Source: Acidobacteria bacterium Ga0077551 (GTDB lineage: Bacteria > Pseudomonadota > Alphaproteobacteria > Caulobacterales > Hyphomonadaceae). Taken from it: a stretch of DNA of 64,000 nucleotides. Of this stretch, positions 1-10,747 are shown in pieces (position 1 is the first letter of the stretch; every line of letters begins with the position of its first letter). Made by a program: the position numbers and the translations under genes. The stretch spans positions 248,001 to 312,000 of the forward strand of contig LNFC01000022.1 in assembly GCA_001464545.1 (NCBI GenBank). The letters run 5' to 3'. The notes below the pieces were generated by a model. It worked only from the letters and a program-made list of their open reading frames with translations, was not told the origin of the DNA and did not search any database.

Positions 1-1021
<1,021 letters not shown>

Positions 1022-1044
1022 CGCCCGGATGCTCCGGGGCCGGA

Positions 1045-1878
1045 CTACTTTCCGCCGGGGATGAGCCGCTGCAAAAGCGTGCGGCGCTCGGAAGCGCTGA
1101 TCGCTTCGAGGTCGACGCCTTCGTTGGTCAGAAGGCGGTAGCTCATCTTGTACCAGTCGCTGTCCGGATAGTTGTAGCCGAGCGTCGCGCCGGCCGCGAG
1201 CGCCTGGTCCTTGAGGCCGAGCGTCAGGTAGGCCTCGACGAGGCGGTGCAAGGCTTCCGGCGCATGGTTGGTGGTCTGGAAGTTTTCCACCACGTTGCGG
1301 AACCGGTTGACGGCCGACAGGGTCTGGTTCGAACGCAGGTACCAACGCCCGACCGTCATTTCCTTGCCCGCGAGCTGGTCGTTGACCATGTCGAGCTTGA
1401 CGCGGGCATCCTTGGCATACTCGCTTTCCGGGAAGCGGCGGATGATGTCGTTCAGCGCGGTACGGGCGCGTTCGGTGATCGCCTGGTCGCGGCCGACATC
1501 GACGATCTGGTCGAAATGGCAAAGCGCCGTCAGGTAATAGGCATACTCGGCTTCCGAGCCGCCCGGGTGCAGGGCAAGGTAGCGTTCGGCGGCGGCGAGC
1601 GCGGTCGTGTAGTCGCGCGTCTTGTAGGAGGCGTAGGCCGACATCACCATCGATTTGCGCGCCCACTCGGAATAGGGGTGCTGGCGCTCGACTTCCTCGA
1701 ACAGCAGGATGGCATTCTGGTAATCGCGGGAATCGAGTTCCGCGGCGGCCTGGTTGTAGAGCTGTTCCACGGGGCGCTCGACATATGCGAGTTCCGTGTT
1801 GCGCCGTGTAGACTGGCAAGCGCCAAGGACCAGCGCGCAGGCAACAATCGCCAGGGGGAGGGGTGTCAGTCTGGACAT
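1045..1878 (-). CDS. bamD: Outer membrane assembly lipoprotein BamD
   Basis: BamD is the essential lipoprotein partner of BamA in folding beta-barrel proteins into the outer membrane. The 277-residue product starts with a lipoprotein signal peptide ending in the lipobox LGAC (cysteine 21), followed by TPR-like helices typical of the family (PVEQLYNQAAAELDSRDYQ, FEEVERQHPYSEWARKS, FPESEYAKDARVKLDMV). Length fits alphaproteobacterial BamD (about 260-290). In many relatives bamD sits beside lpxC and the dcw cluster, as it nearly does here; an XRE regulator gene lies between. A 250-bp divergent intergenic region separates it from that regulator and must hold both promoters. Confidence 0.93.
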   Translation of the reverse strand: MSRLTPLPLAIVACALVLGACQSTRRNTELAYVERPVEQLYNQAAAELDSRDYQNAILLFEEVERQHPYSEWARKSMVMSAYASYKTRDYTTALAAAERYLALHPGGSEAEYAYYLTALCHFDQIVDVGRDQAITERARTALNDIIRRFPESEYAKDARVKLDMVNDQLAGKEMTVGRWYLRSNQTLSAVNRFRNVVENFQTTNHAPEALHRLVEAYLTLGLKDQALAAGATLGYNYPDSDWYKMSYRLLTNEGVDLEAISASERRTLLQRLIPGGK

Positions 1879-2128
1879 GGGGGGGCGGCCTGTATCTGCG
1901 ACTTTGTGCGGTTTACCCTATTTGCTTAGCGCGAATGCGCCTGCCTTTCCAAGGCCTGAAAGGCAGGGTGTGGGAGGCAGGATGCGGCCAATTTACCCAA
2001 ATACCAAGATTGTGCTTGCCAGGTGCCACAATCGCCTTACGTGTGGTGAGCCAATGTCTGCCGTTAATTAGCGGGCGCCGAGACAGGCAACCCATGATCC
2101 GGGCAAGTGGACGAGAAGAGCTAAAGTC

Positions 2129-2548
2129 ATGACCAGCCGCAAACTGAGCGACGCCAACACAGTGGACCGCCAAGTAGGTGAGCGCATGCGCCGCCGCCGG
2201 ATCCTGCTTGGCCTGACGCAGGACCAGTTGGCAGATGCGCTCGGCATTTCCTACCAGCAGATCCAGAAGTACGAGACCGGTGCAAACCGGGTGAGCGCCG
2301 GCCGCCTGGCGCAGATCGCAGAAGTGCTGGAGGTCCAGCCGGGCTGGTTCTTCGGCGCGGCAGAGAAAAGCGAATCGGCTGGCGGTTCGTCGCGCGCGGT
2401 CATTGATCTTGTCCGCAACTTTTCCCGCATCGAGGATGAGCGCGTGCGCACCCATCTGATGGCGCTTGTCCGGTCACTCGCCGGTCGGGGTGATGAAGAG
2501 AGCGTACCGGATGATCTGTCAGGTGACAGCCAAAGCCTGATGGGCTGA
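2129..2548 (+). CDS. XRE/Cro-family helix-turn-helix regulator
   Basis: Small DNA-binding protein of 139 residues. Residues ~14-75 form an XRE HTH domain: VGERMRRRRILLGLTQDQLA, then ALGISYQQIQKYETGANRVS, where the recognition helix is SYQQIQKYE. The last ~60 residues have no recognisable domain and may dimerise. This single-domain type is common in Caulobacterales and Rhizobiales and is often autoregulated; the target here is unknown. It is divergent from bamD and convergent with lpxC, so a link to envelope genes is only positional. Confidence 0.85.
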   Translation: MTSRKLSDANTVDRQVGERMRRRRILLGLTQDQLADALGISYQQIQKYETGANRVSAGRLAQIAEVLEVQPGWFFGAAEKSESAGGSSRAVIDLVRNFSRIEDERVRTHLMALVRSLAGRGDEESVPDDLSGDSQSLMG

Positions 2549-2573
2549 GCGCCCTTCCGGCAATCAAGACAAT

Positions 2574-3485
2574 TCAGACTGCGGCGCGGGCGTCTTCACG
2601 GACCGCTTGCGCGCCGGCATCTTCCCAGCACCAGGCGGACGGCGTGGCGAGCAGCTTGCGGACAAGCTTGTTGTTGAGGCCGTGGCCGGGCTGTACAGCG
2701 TCATAGTCCCCTGCGATCGGGGCGCCGGCGAGCATCAGGTCGCCGACGGCATCCAGCATCTTGTGGCGCACGAACTCGTCCTCGATGCGCAGGCCTTCCG
2801 GGTTCATCACGCCGTCTTCGCCGATCACCACCGCGTTCTCAAGCGAGCCGCCGCGGGCGAGGCCCATCGAGCGCAGCATTTCGACATCGCGGGCAAAGCC
2901 GTAGGTGCGGGCAAAAGCAAGGTCGCGGGCGAACATGCCGGGGGCGAGCTTCATCGCCATCTGCTGCACGCCAATGTGCTGGTCGTCATACTCGATACGG
3001 GCGCGCAGCGTCAGCACGTCGCCGTTCGCGGGCGACAGCGTGGCGCGTTTCGGGCCTTCGCGCACTTCGATGGTTTCGAGAATGCGGATGCGCTGGCGGG
3101 CCGCGCCTTGCGCTTTCTGGCCGGCCAGCATCAAAAGTTCATAGAACACGGAGGACGAGCCATCCATAATCGGCACTTCGGGGCCGTCGATTTCGATGCG
3201 CAGGTTGTCGATCCCGACCCCGGCGATTGCGGCAAGCAGGTGCTCGACCACAGCGACTGAAACCCCATGCGCATTTGAAAGCGTGGTGCCAAGCTGCGTG
3301 TCGGAGACCGCGTCAGCATGCGCCTGGATTTCGCCGGTGCCTTCCGGGGCGTCGATGCGGACGAAGCGGATACCGGTATTCGTCGCGGCGGGCAGCAGCG
3401 TCAGGCGGGCACGCGCACCGGAGTGCACACCTATCCCGGCGCAGCTGACCTTGCGGGAAATCGTTGTCTGCCGCGTGTGCGCCAT
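2574..3485 (-). CDS. lpxC: UDP-3-O-acyl-N-acetylglucosamine deacetylase LpxC
   Basis: Zinc-dependent deacetylase for the committed step of lipid A synthesis, cytoplasmic. Family motifs are intact: SCAGIGVHSG near the N-terminus, the zinc-ligand region VEHLLAAIAG, the substrate loop IMDGSSSVFY, and the second ligand pair in FVRHKMLDAVGDLML. I chose the ATG giving MAHTRQTTISRK (303 residues, the usual size); an in-frame ATG at 3521 would add 12 residues and has no better ribosome site. It follows ftsZ on the same strand after about 185 bp, the usual end of an alphaproteobacterial dcw cluster. Confidence 0.95.
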   Translation of the reverse strand: MAHTRQTTISRKVSCAGIGVHSGARARLTLLPAATNTGIRFVRIDAPEGTGEIQAHADAVSDTQLGTTLSNAHGVSVAVVEHLLAAIAGVGIDNLRIEIDGPEVPIMDGSSSVFYELLMLAGQKAQGAARQRIRILETIEVREGPKRATLSPANGDVLTLRARIEYDDQHIGVQQMAMKLAPGMFARDLAFARTYGFARDVEMLRSMGLARGGSLENAVVIGEDGVMNPEGLRIEDEFVRHKMLDAVGDLMLAGAPIAGDYDAVQPGHGLNNKLVRKLLATPSAWCWEDAGAQAVREDARAAV

Positions 3486-3669
3486 GTGTGTTTCAGCCTT
3501 CAGCCCGGAACGCATAACCATGACGGACTAGATGGCCCGCCGGCCCGGCGCACTCAAAACACGCGATGTTTCGGCTTGTTACAGTTTGGCGGCTGGCTGC
3601 GCTCTAAGTCATTGAAAAACAACGACTTTGACCTGCGCGAAATGTGTCGCCCGAAGGCCACACACGCGC

Positions 3670-5103
3670 TCAATGATTGGCAGAACGCCGCAGGAAGGCG
3701 GGAATCTCCAGATCGGCGTCATCGAAGGCCGCCGGTTCCGGATGGTCGTCCGGCGAGGAGATGATCTGCGGGCTGGTAGCGGCGCCGCGCGTCTCGGGGG
3801 CGGAATCGTTCTGGCCCTGGGGGGCCGGGCGGCGCCAGCCGAACAGGTTCGCGAAGCCGGAGGACGGCGCTGCGCCCTCGCGGACGGGCCGCTCGGGGGC
3901 GGGGGCGTCCGTACGCTCGGAGAAGATTCCGGCTGCCGGAGCAGCCGGGGTGACGGCCACGCGGGGCGGCGCCACGATTTTCGGGCGGTCGTCTGCATCC
4001 GGGTCGTATGCCGGAGCTGCGGCCAGCATCTCGGCGTCCTCGGCCGCCATGGCTTCGTCTTCCAGGGCGTGGGCGTCATCGTCGGCGGTGGGGGCGGCGG
4101 CAAGAAGGGAGGCACCCAGCGTGCGCGGGGCGATCGGCTGCGCAGCAGGCAGGCGGCGCGTCGCGGCGTCGAGACCGGCGGCAACCACGGAGACGCGAAT
4201 ACGGCCTTCGAGGCTCGCGTCGAACGCCGAGCCGAGGATGATGTTCGCGTTGGGGTCGACTTCGCGGCGGATTTCGTTGGCCGCCTCGTCGAGTTCGAAC
4301 AGGGTCATGTCATAGCCGCCGGTGATGTTCACCAGCACGCCCTTGGCGCCCTTGATGGTGACATCGTCGAGCAGCGGATTGTCGATGGCGCGCTTGGCGG
4401 CCTCGAGGGCCCGGGCCTCGCCTGTCGCTTCGCCCATGCCCATCAGGGCGGTGCCCATGCCGCGCATGATGGCGCTGACATCGGCAAAGTCGAGGTTGAT
4501 CAGGCCCGGCATGACGATCAGGTCGGTGATGCCGCGCACGCCGGAATAGAGCACGTCATCGGCCATGCGGAACGCGTCGGCGAAGGTCGTCTTGTCATTG
4601 GCGATGCGGAACAGGTTCTGGTTCGGCACGACGATCATCGTGTCGACATGGCCGCGGATTTTCGCGAGGCCGTCTTCGGCAAGGCGCATGCGGTGGGCGC
4701 CTTCAAAGCCGAACGGCTTGGTGACGACGGCAATCGTCAGGATGCCCATGTCCTGCGCTGCGCGGGCGATGATCGGGGCTGCGCCCGTGCCGGTGCCGCC
4801 GCCCATGCCGGCGGCGATGAATACCATGTGGGCGCCTTCGAGACGGGCGCGGATATCATCGAGGGATTCTTCAGCCGCTTTCGCACCAACCTCGGGGCGA
4901 GCGCCAGCGCCGAGCCCGGAGGTGGTGCCGAGGCCAAGCTGCAGCGTGTTTTCAGCGCGCGAACGCGACAGGGCCTGCGCGTCGGTATTGGCCACGATGA
5001 ACTCGACGCCCTGGAGGTTTGCCTCGATCATGTTGTTGATCGCGTTGCCGCCGGCTCCGCCCACGCCAAAAACGAGGATCCGCGGCTTAAGTTCCTGGGT
5101 CAT
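3670..5103 (-). CDS. ftsZ: Cell division protein FtsZ
   Basis: Tubulin-like GTPase that forms the Z ring. The 477-residue protein has the N-terminal nucleotide-binding part ([18 protein letters not shown]), the tubulin signature GGGTGTG inside [17 protein letters not shown], the T7-loop region and a globular core ending near residue 320. A ~140-residue acidic, proline/alanine-rich linker follows, as in Caulobacter-type FtsZ, and the C-terminal peptide [10 protein letters not shown] binds FtsA and other partners. The gap to ftsA upstream is 95 bp and contains a lone TTAAG (a CtrA half-site at best). A GAGTC (GANTC-type) site at 5196-5200 straddles the end of ftsA. Cell-cycle control through these is only a possibility. 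Confidence 0.98.
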   Translation of the reverse strand: MTQELKPRILVFGVGGAGGNAINNMIEANLQGVEFIVANTDAQALSRSRAENTLQLGLGTTSGLGAGARPEVGAKAAEESLDDIRARLEGAHMVFIAAGMGGGTGTGAAPIIARAAQDMGILTIAVVTKPFGFEGAHRMRLAEDGLAKIRGHVDTMIVVPNQNLFRIANDKTTFADAFRMADDVLYSGVRGITDLIVMPGLINLDFADVSAIMRGMGTALMGMGEATGEARALEAAKRAIDNPLLDDVTIKGAKGVLVNITGGYDMTLFELDEAANEIRREVDPNANIILGSAFDASLEGRIRVSVVAAGLDAATRRLPAAQPIAPRTLGASLLAAAPTADDDAHALEDEAMAAEDAEMLAAAPAYDPDADDRPKIVAPPRVAVTPAAPAAGIFSERTDAPAPERPVREGAAPSSGFANLFGWRRPAPQGQNDSAPETRGAATSPQIISSPDDHPEPAAFDDADLEIPAFLRRSANH

Positions 5104-5198
5104 TGCGCCTCAATCTGCGTCTGCGTCGGCCGGGGCTGGCTTGAGCGGGCAGAATGCGCGCCTGCCGCTAAAAAACGCTTAAGTGACGCCGACTGGAG

Positions 5199-6509
5199 TC
5201 AGAAATTTTCTTTCAGCCAGTAGAGCACACTCTTGAGTTTTCCCGAGCCGCCCTCCCCCTCAGTTTCCAATGACGATACGCCAGCCCGCGCAGCATCGGT
5301 GAACCCCAACTCCGGATAGAGTAGCAGGCCAGACGCCGTTGAAAAAGCTGGCGTGGCCAGTTGCTCGCCTAAAGTTTCGGCAAGGACCGGGCGGCCGAGG
5401 CGGATCGGAGTCTTGAGGATGCGGCTGGCGACTTCGCGCACGCCGGGCAGCTGGCTCGCGCCGCCCGTGAGCACCACGCGCTGCGGCAGGACCGATTTCA
5501 CATCGCTTCGCGCGAGCAGGTCCAGCGTCATCTCGAAAATCTCTTCGATGCGCGGCGCGATGATGCGCGCGAGTTCGGCGCGCTCCAGCCGGGACGCATG
5601 CAGGCGGCCGTCATCGCCGAGGCGCGGGGCTTCGATGCGTTCGGCCAGGCCGGGGCCTTCGAGATCGGCAGTGCCATAGACGCTCTTCAGACGCTCGGCG
5701 GCGGCAAAGGTCGTGCCGATGCCCTGCGCAATATCCGCGGTCACATGTGCGCCGCCGACCGGCACTAGGCCCAGCCAGGCAGGCGAGCCATGCAGGTAGA
5801 CCGAGACGGCGGTGACGCCGGAGCCGAGATCAATGCAGACAGCGCCATTCTCGATCTCGTCCTCGATCAGGGTTCCGGCTCCGCTGGCGATGGCCGACGG
5901 GACCAGTTGGCGCACACCGAGATGGGCGCGGCCGACGCACTCGACGAGGTTCTTTACGATGGCGCGCGGGGCCGAGACGATCGACATTTTGACCGTCAGT
6001 GTGCCGGCGATCATGCCGACGGGCTGGCGCACGCGGCCGGCCGCCTTGTCGATCGTATAGACGACCGGCCAAGCGGAGAGGATGTCCTCCTGGCGGTGAG
6101 CCGGGGACTGCGCGGCGCGCGTCAGCGCCTGGCTGTGGAGGCGGCGCACATCCTTGGCGGTGACCACGCGGTCGCCGATATCGAGGCTGGACGTGATCAG
6201 ACGCGAGGTGAGTTTCGGGCCGGTGATGCCGAGGATGACTTCCGAGATCGGCTCGCCCGCTTCGCGTTCCGCATCTTCGACCGCAAGGCGGATGGAGCGC
6301 TCTAGCCCTTCCATGTCGGTGATCGTACCGCCCGCGAATCCGCGCGTCTGCTGACGTCCGGCGCCGAGGATGGTCATCCGGCGTGGATTGTCCGTATCCG
6401 GACGGGCAATCAGGCAGGTGGTTTTCGAGCAGCCGATGTCCAGCGCGGCGACCGTGCCGCTGGAGCGGCTGTTGAGGCGGGCGAGGCGCTTGGAAGAGAG
6501 TTCGGACAT
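5199..6509 (-). CDS. ftsA: Cell division protein FtsA
   Basis: Actin-like ATPase that anchors FtsZ filaments to the membrane. Phosphate-1 motif AALDIGCSKTTCLIARPD is at ~20-37; the SHS2 (1C) region follows (VILGITGPKLTS); phosphate-2 is AVCIDLGSGVTAVSVYLHG, and the adenosine motif is VVLTGGASQLPGV. The C-terminal amphipathic helix KLKSVLYWLKENF is the membrane-targeting sequence. At 436 residues it is of normal length. The ATG shares one base with the ftsQ stop codon (overlap at 6509), so the two are translationally coupled. Confidence 0.97.
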   Translation of the reverse strand: MSELSSKRLARLNSRSSGTVAALDIGCSKTTCLIARPDTDNPRRMTILGAGRQQTRGFAGGTITDMEGLERSIRLAVEDAEREAGEPISEVILGITGPKLTSRLITSSLDIGDRVVTAKDVRRLHSQALTRAAQSPAHRQEDILSAWPVVYTIDKAAGRVRQPVGMIAGTLTVKMSIVSAPRAIVKNLVECVGRAHLGVRQLVPSAIASGAGTLIEDEIENGAVCIDLGSGVTAVSVYLHGSPAWLGLVPVGGAHVTADIAQGIGTTFAAAERLKSVYGTADLEGPGLAERIEAPRLGDDGRLHASRLERAELARIIAPRIEEIFEMTLDLLARSDVKSVLPQRVVLTGGASQLPGVREVASRILKTPIRLGRPVLAETLGEQLATPAFSTASGLLLYPELGFTDAARAGVSSLETEGEGGSGKLKSVLYWLKENF

Positions 6510-7381
6510 CAGGTTTTCTCGGCAACCTCGCGGGCAGGGGCAGGTTCAACGGCGGTTTGGGCCAGGCGGAGATAGACGCGGCCCTGGCTGCGCAGGTCGA
6601 TCATTTCCAGCGGGCGCTGGGTCAGCGCGGTGCGCACTTGCAGTTTCGCCAGGCGCTGGATGGCGGGCTCGAGGCCCGGGTCTTCTGGCAAGCGGACGGT
6701 GACGCCGTTGATGAAGCGCATGTCCCAGCGGCGCGTGCCGATCCGGGTGGCGACCGCAACGCGGCCATTGATGTCCGGCGCCGAGGCCAGCGCAGAGGCG
6801 AGCTGCGGGGCCGCTTCCGGTGCGCCCTGACCGGCGAGGCGCAGGAGGCCCGGGTGGTCTTCCGCGCGGGCGCCCGGCAGCAGGCGGCCAAGGCCGTCGA
6901 CGACCTGCCACTGACGGCCATCATGCCAGAGCGCCACCGGATCGGCAGCGTCGGCGAGGATGACGATCTGGCCGGGCCAGAGGCGGTGGACGCGCACGTT
7001 GAGAACCTTGCTGGTGCTCTCGACGCGGCTCTTGATCAGGTGCGGATCGGCGCGGAACATGTTCTCGCCGGGCTCAATCATGGCGGCGGCGCGCACTTCG
7101 TCGGCAAGCGCCGGATTGTCTTCGAGGCCGAGGACGGACACATCCTTCACATCGATGCCGACAAGGCGCGACGTATCATCCATGAAGCCGCCAAACCGGG
7201 CACCGATCTGCGACATCGATCCGCCCATCCAGGCGGCGGTGGCCACAAGGATCGCGACCAGCATCACGACGCCGAAAATGATCGAGGAGACGCGGACTTC
7301 CTCGCCCGTCGTCTCGTCGATGATCGTCGCCGGACGGCGGCGGCCCGAAGGCACGGTCTGGTTACGCTCTATCTTTGGCAT
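6509..7381 (-). CDS. ftsQ: Cell division protein FtsQ
   Basis: Bitopic inner-membrane divisome protein linking FtsB/FtsL to the ring. About 35 cytoplasmic residues precede one membrane helix ([20 protein letters not shown]). The periplasmic POTRA domain ([20 protein letters not shown] ... [18 protein letters not shown]) and the FtsQ domain follow. The 290-residue length fits. It overlaps ddl by 13 bp upstream and ftsA by one base downstream, the classic ddl-ftsQ-ftsA order. Confidence 0.94.
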   Translation of the reverse strand: MPKIERNQTVPSGRRRPATIIDETTGEEVRVSSIIFGVVMLVAILVATAAWMGGSMSQIGARFGGFMDDTSRLVGIDVKDVSVLGLEDNPALADEVRAAAMIEPGENMFRADPHLIKSRVESTSKVLNVRVHRLWPGQIVILADAADPVALWHDGRQWQVVDGLGRLLPGARAEDHPGLLRLAGQGAPEAAPQLASALASAPDINGRVAVATRIGTRRWDMRFINGVTVRLPEDPGLEPAIQRLAKLQVRTALTQRPLEMIDLRSQGRVYLRLAQTAVEPAPAREVAEKT

Positions 7382-8277
7382 GAGGCGTCCTCGATCATCC
7401 AGGCGACGAGGTCCACGAAACTCATGCCCATGTGCGCGGCCTGCTCGGGAACGAGCGAGGTCGGCGTCATGCCGGGCTGGGTGTTGGTTTCGAGGATCAC
7501 GAGGCGGTCCTTCTTCTCATCGTATCGGAAGTCCGAGCGCGTCGCCCCGCGGCATCCCAGAGCGAGGTGAGCCGTGAGCGATGCATCCATCGCCGCCTTG
7601 GTCACATGCGCGGGCAGGTCCGCAGGGATCACATGCTGCGATCCACCAGCCGCGTATTTTGCATCAAAATCGTAATAGTCTCTTAAGGTCGTGATCTCGG
7701 TCACCGCGAGCGCGCGATCACCCAGCACAGCGACGGTCAGCTCGCGGCCGGGGATGTATTCCTCCGCCATCAGATAATCGCCGTAGCGCCAGTTCGGTCC
7801 GGTCAGCTCCTGCGGCGGGCCATTGGTGCCCTCGCGCACGATCAGTACACCGAAGCTGGAGCCTTCGTTGACCGGCTTGATCACGTAAGGCGGTTTCAGC
7901 GCGTGGGCGGCGGCAGCTTCGGCGCGCGTGACGCGGCGGTCTTCGGCAACGTCGAGGCCGGCCTGCTTGTAGACGGCTTTCGATTTCAGCTTGTCCATGG
8001 CGAGGGCGGAGGCGAGCACGCCGGAATGGGAATAGGGCAGGCCCATGATCTCGAGCAGGCCCTGCACGCAGCCATCTTCGCCCCAGGGTCCATGCAGGCC
8101 GTTCAGTACAGCGTCCGGCCTGGCTTCGGTCAGCTGGCGCGCGAGTTCACGCGTCGCGTCGATTTCAGTGACGCCATAACCGGCCTTTCGCGCCGCTTCC
8201 GCCATTTGCCGGCCAGACGAAAGGGACACCGGGCGTTCCGAAGACCAGCCGCCATAGATAACCGCCACCCGTTTCAT
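7369..8277 (-). CDS. ddl: D-alanine--D-alanine ligase
   Basis: ATP-grasp enzyme making the D-Ala-D-Ala dipeptide for peptidoglycan precursors. Motifs: N-terminal [33 protein letters not shown], the ATP-grasp segment [16 protein letters not shown], and the metal/product-binding [15 protein letters not shown] near the C-terminus. Length 302 is typical for DdlB. It should directly follow murB in a dcw cluster, but a 4.5-kb block with two plus-strand genes separates them here, so ddl-ftsQ-ftsA must have its own promoter in or beyond the 259-bp region at 8278-8536. Confidence 0.96.
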   Translation of the reverse strand: MKRVAVIYGGWSSERPVSLSSGRQMAEAARKAGYGVTEIDATRELARQLTEARPDAVLNGLHGPWGEDGCVQGLLEIMGLPYSHSGVLASALAMDKLKSKAVYKQAGLDVAEDRRVTRAEAAAAHALKPPYVIKPVNEGSSFGVLIVREGTNGPPQELTGPNWRYGDYLMAEEYIPGRELTVAVLGDRALAVTEITTLRDYYDFDAKYAAGGSQHVIPADLPAHVTKAAMDASLTAHLALGCRGATRSDFRYDEKKDRLVILETNTQPGMTPTSLVPEQAAHMGMSFVDLVAWMIEDASCQR

Positions 8278-8423
8278 GCCTGCTCCTTCTGAGACGCGTT
8301 CAAGCCGCCGCGTCCGTCATGGATCGCTGCGGTGAACACCAGCTTAAAGAGGAGGGCAGGGCATATGTCCGGCCCAATTCTGGCGGATTACAGAAAAATT
8401 ATCTCGTGACGCGCGAAAGAGGA

Positions 8424-8443
8424 TTGACTACAAGGGTAGTCAA
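8424..8443. promoter_or_regulatory. Perfect 8-bp inverted repeat, likely operator upstream of receptor gene 1
   Basis: TTGACTAC and GTAGTCAA are perfect inverted arms with a 4-base AAGG spacer, set in an AT-rich stretch 93 bp upstream of the receptor start at 8537. The left arm also reads as a -35 box (TTGACT), with TGATAA 17 bp downstream as a poor -10. An operator overlapping a promoter is the simplest reading. The site does not occur upstream of the second receptor gene, so the two genes may share this promoter. Binding protein unknown. Confidence 0.45.
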
Positions 8444-8536
8444 TATTGATAAGCGACAAATCAATAACGAAAATCGGCAAACACCCTGGGCGACTCCGCG
8501 AGAGCCTCGATGTGCGCCCAAGGGGGAGATACTGAC

Positions 8537-10603
8537 ATGCTGCTGCACCGGATCCTGTTCGGCACTGCTGCCGCGATTGTGCTGGCGGCCCAGTCCGCCG
8601 CCATCGCCCAGACGGAAGCCACGACGCCTTCAAGCGAAACGAACCGGACCGCTTTCACGCCCGCTGACTTCGCGCAGTTCAGCCCCCAGAATGCCCTCGA
8701 CATGGTCCGGCGCGTGCCCGGTTTTGCCATTCTCAGCGATGACAGCGGCAACCGCGGCTTCGGTCAGGCGCGCGGCAACGTGCTGATTGATGGCCAGCGG
8801 GTCTCGGCAAAATCAAACGGCGCTGAGACGGCGCTGGGCCGAATCGCTGCGGCGCGCGTGGTGCGAATCGAGGTTCTCGACGGCGCGCAGACCGGAATCG
8901 CGGGCGTCTCCGGCAAGGTCGTGAACGTCGTGACGGACGGCAAAGGGGCACTGGATGGTACCTGGCGCTACAAATGGCGTATCCGTGAAAACCTTCCGCC
9001 GACCTTCGACGAAATGAACGTGACGTTGTCCGGTTCGGACGGCGCCCTGAGCTGGACGTTCGAAGCGGGCAGCGAGCCGGGGCGCGGCGCAAACGCCGGA
9101 TGGCGAAACATCTGGGACGGCACAGGAATGCTCATCGAACGGCGCGATGAGGATTTCACGTCGATCGAGGATGATGTATCCGTATCCGGATCACTGGCCT
9201 GGAAGCCGGCCAGCGGCACGGTCGCGAACCTCAACGCCAGCGGGGAGTTGTACGAAGGCAACCAGAAACAGGTCTCCAAGACATTTCCCGTCGGGGGCCC
9301 TGACGGCAGGCGCGTCTTCCTCGGCTCCGAAGACGAATGGAACGGCGAGATCGGCGGCGACATCGAATTTGCCGCCGGCCCGGGCCGCCTCAAACTCATC
9401 AGCCTCGCGCGCCACGAGCACAGCCCGTTCGTTGATGTGTTTCAGACCGCCAACATCGACGGAACCAGCCAGTTCGACCAGCGCTTTGAGCAGACAATTG
9501 ATGAAGGCGAGTACATTCTCCGCAGCGAATATGCCTTGCAGACAGGGGAGGGCCGCGACTGGCAGGTTTCAGCCGAAGGCGCATTCAATTTCCTCGAAGC
9601 TGAAAGCACCCTGATGGAAGCTTTCGGCGGTGGTCCGCTCACGGAGATTCCGCTTGATCTTGCGAACTCACGGGTCGAGGAACGCCGCGGCGAAGTGATC
9701 CTCACGCATGGGCGCAAACTCGGCCCGAAGTTGGACCTGCAGATTTCAGCTGGCGCCGAGTATTCGGAGCTCTCTCAGACCGGCGATGCCGAAAACAAGC
9801 GCACGTTCACGCGCCCCAAAGGGTCCGCCAGTCTGTCCTGGCAGCAGAGCGCTACGCTGCAGCTGGTCACCAAGGTTGAGCGGCGGGTTGGCCAGCTGAA
9901 CTTTTTCGACTTCATTTCTTCAGTCAATCTCGAGCAGGAAAACGGCGTCGACGGAAACCCCGAGATCGTCCCCAACCAGTCCTGGCGGCTGAACCTTGAA
10001 GCCCAGAAAGATTTCAAGGCCTGGGGCGCCTCGACCGTGCGGCTCATTTTTGTGGAGCTTGAAGATGTCATCGACCAGGTGCCCATCGGCACGGGCGCGG
10101 GGCCCGGAAACATCGACAGCGGAAAACTGTTCGCGATCGAGACGGATTCGACACTCAAGCTCGAAGAAGTGGGATTCAAGGGCGCCGAGCTGACGTTCAA
10201 TGGCCGCTACTACGATACGGAAGTCGATGACCCGTTGACGGGTGAGCGCCGCTCGATCAACTCCCATCTGATCTGGGAATGGAACATGGAACTCCGCCAG
10301 GATGTTCCGGGTACGGACTGGGCCTGGGGCACGATTGTCGAAGGTTTCAAATCCGAGCCATCCTACCAGCTCAACCAGATCGCACTGGGAGGAAACGATC
10401 CGGCATTCTCGATGGTCTATCTCGAGCACAAGGATATTGCCGGCATGACGGGGACTGTTGCGCTGGGCAATCTGTTCAACCAGCGCGACACGTTCTGGCG
10501 GGAAGTCTACGCACCGGACCGGAACGGTGCGCTGGTGCGGTCCGAGGAATACGCGCGCGCGTTCGGGCCGATTTTCACGATCGAACTCAAAGGCAAGTTC
10601 TGA
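8537..10603 (+). CDS. TonB-dependent-receptor-like outer membrane protein 1
   Basis: Predicted outer-membrane beta-barrel with N-terminal plug. Starting at the ATG at 8537 (after GGGGGAGA; an earlier in-frame ATG at 8510 lacks such a site), it has a signal peptide (MLLHRILFGTAAAIVLAAQS ... AIAQ) and a plug domain (FAQFSPQNALDMVRRVPGF, GNVLIDGQRVSAKSNGAE, RIEVLDG). About 500 residues of alternating beta strands follow, ending in a terminal phenylalanine (ELKGKF) as Bam substrates do. The mature length of ~660 is short for a classical siderophore receptor; ligand unknown. It is a paralogue of the next gene over the whole length and sits inside the dcw cluster against its direction. Confidence 0.85.
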   Translation: MLLHRILFGTAAAIVLAAQSAAIAQTEATTPSSETNRTAFTPADFAQFSPQNALDMVRRVPGFAILSDDSGNRGFGQARGNVLIDGQRVSAKSNGAETALGRIAAARVVRIEVLDGAQTGIAGVSGKVVNVVTDGKGALDGTWRYKWRIRENLPPTFDEMNVTLSGSDGALSWTFEAGSEPGRGANAGWRNIWDGTGMLIERRDEDFTSIEDDVSVSGSLAWKPASGTVANLNASGELYEGNQKQVSKTFPVGGPDGRRVFLGSEDEWNGEIGGDIEFAAGPGRLKLISLARHEHSPFVDVFQTANIDGTSQFDQRFEQTIDEGEYILRSEYALQTGEGRDWQVSAEGAFNFLEAESTLMEAFGGGPLTEIPLDLANSRVEERRGEVILTHGRKLGPKLDLQISAGAEYSELSQTGDAENKRTFTRPKGSASLSWQQSATLQLVTKVERRVGQLNFFDFISSVNLEQENGVDGNPEIVPNQSWRLNLEAQKDFKAWGASTVRLIFVELEDVIDQVPIGTGAGPGNIDSGKLFAIETDSTLKLEEVGFKGAELTFNGRYYDTEVDDPLTGERRSINSHLIWEWNMELRQDVPGTDWAWGTIVEGFKSEPSYQLNQIALGGNDPAFSMVYLEHKDIAGMTGTVALGNLFNQRDTFWREVYAPDRNGALVRSEEYARAFGPIFTIELKGKF

Positions 10604-10747
10604 GGCTTCCCGAAGGACGGCCCGCCAAGCGGGCAGGGCTGGCGACCGAAATGAAAAAGCACCGGTACGGGACGCCGCACGATACGAAATCATTGGACTT
10701 CGGCGTGGGAAAAGGTCCACTGGAAAACGTGGGAGACGCCAATCCGG

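Noticed and set aside
3628..5223. 531-residue open frame on the plus strand opposite ftsZ
   Set aside because: Shadow of a GC-rich gene; composition is Arg/Gly/His-rich with no domains, while the minus strand encodes complete FtsZ.
8374..8418. 14-codon ORF (MSGPILADYRK...) after a GGAGGG in the ddl/receptor gap
   Set aside because: Has a plausible ribosome site but is too short and shows no regulatory codon pattern; could be chance.
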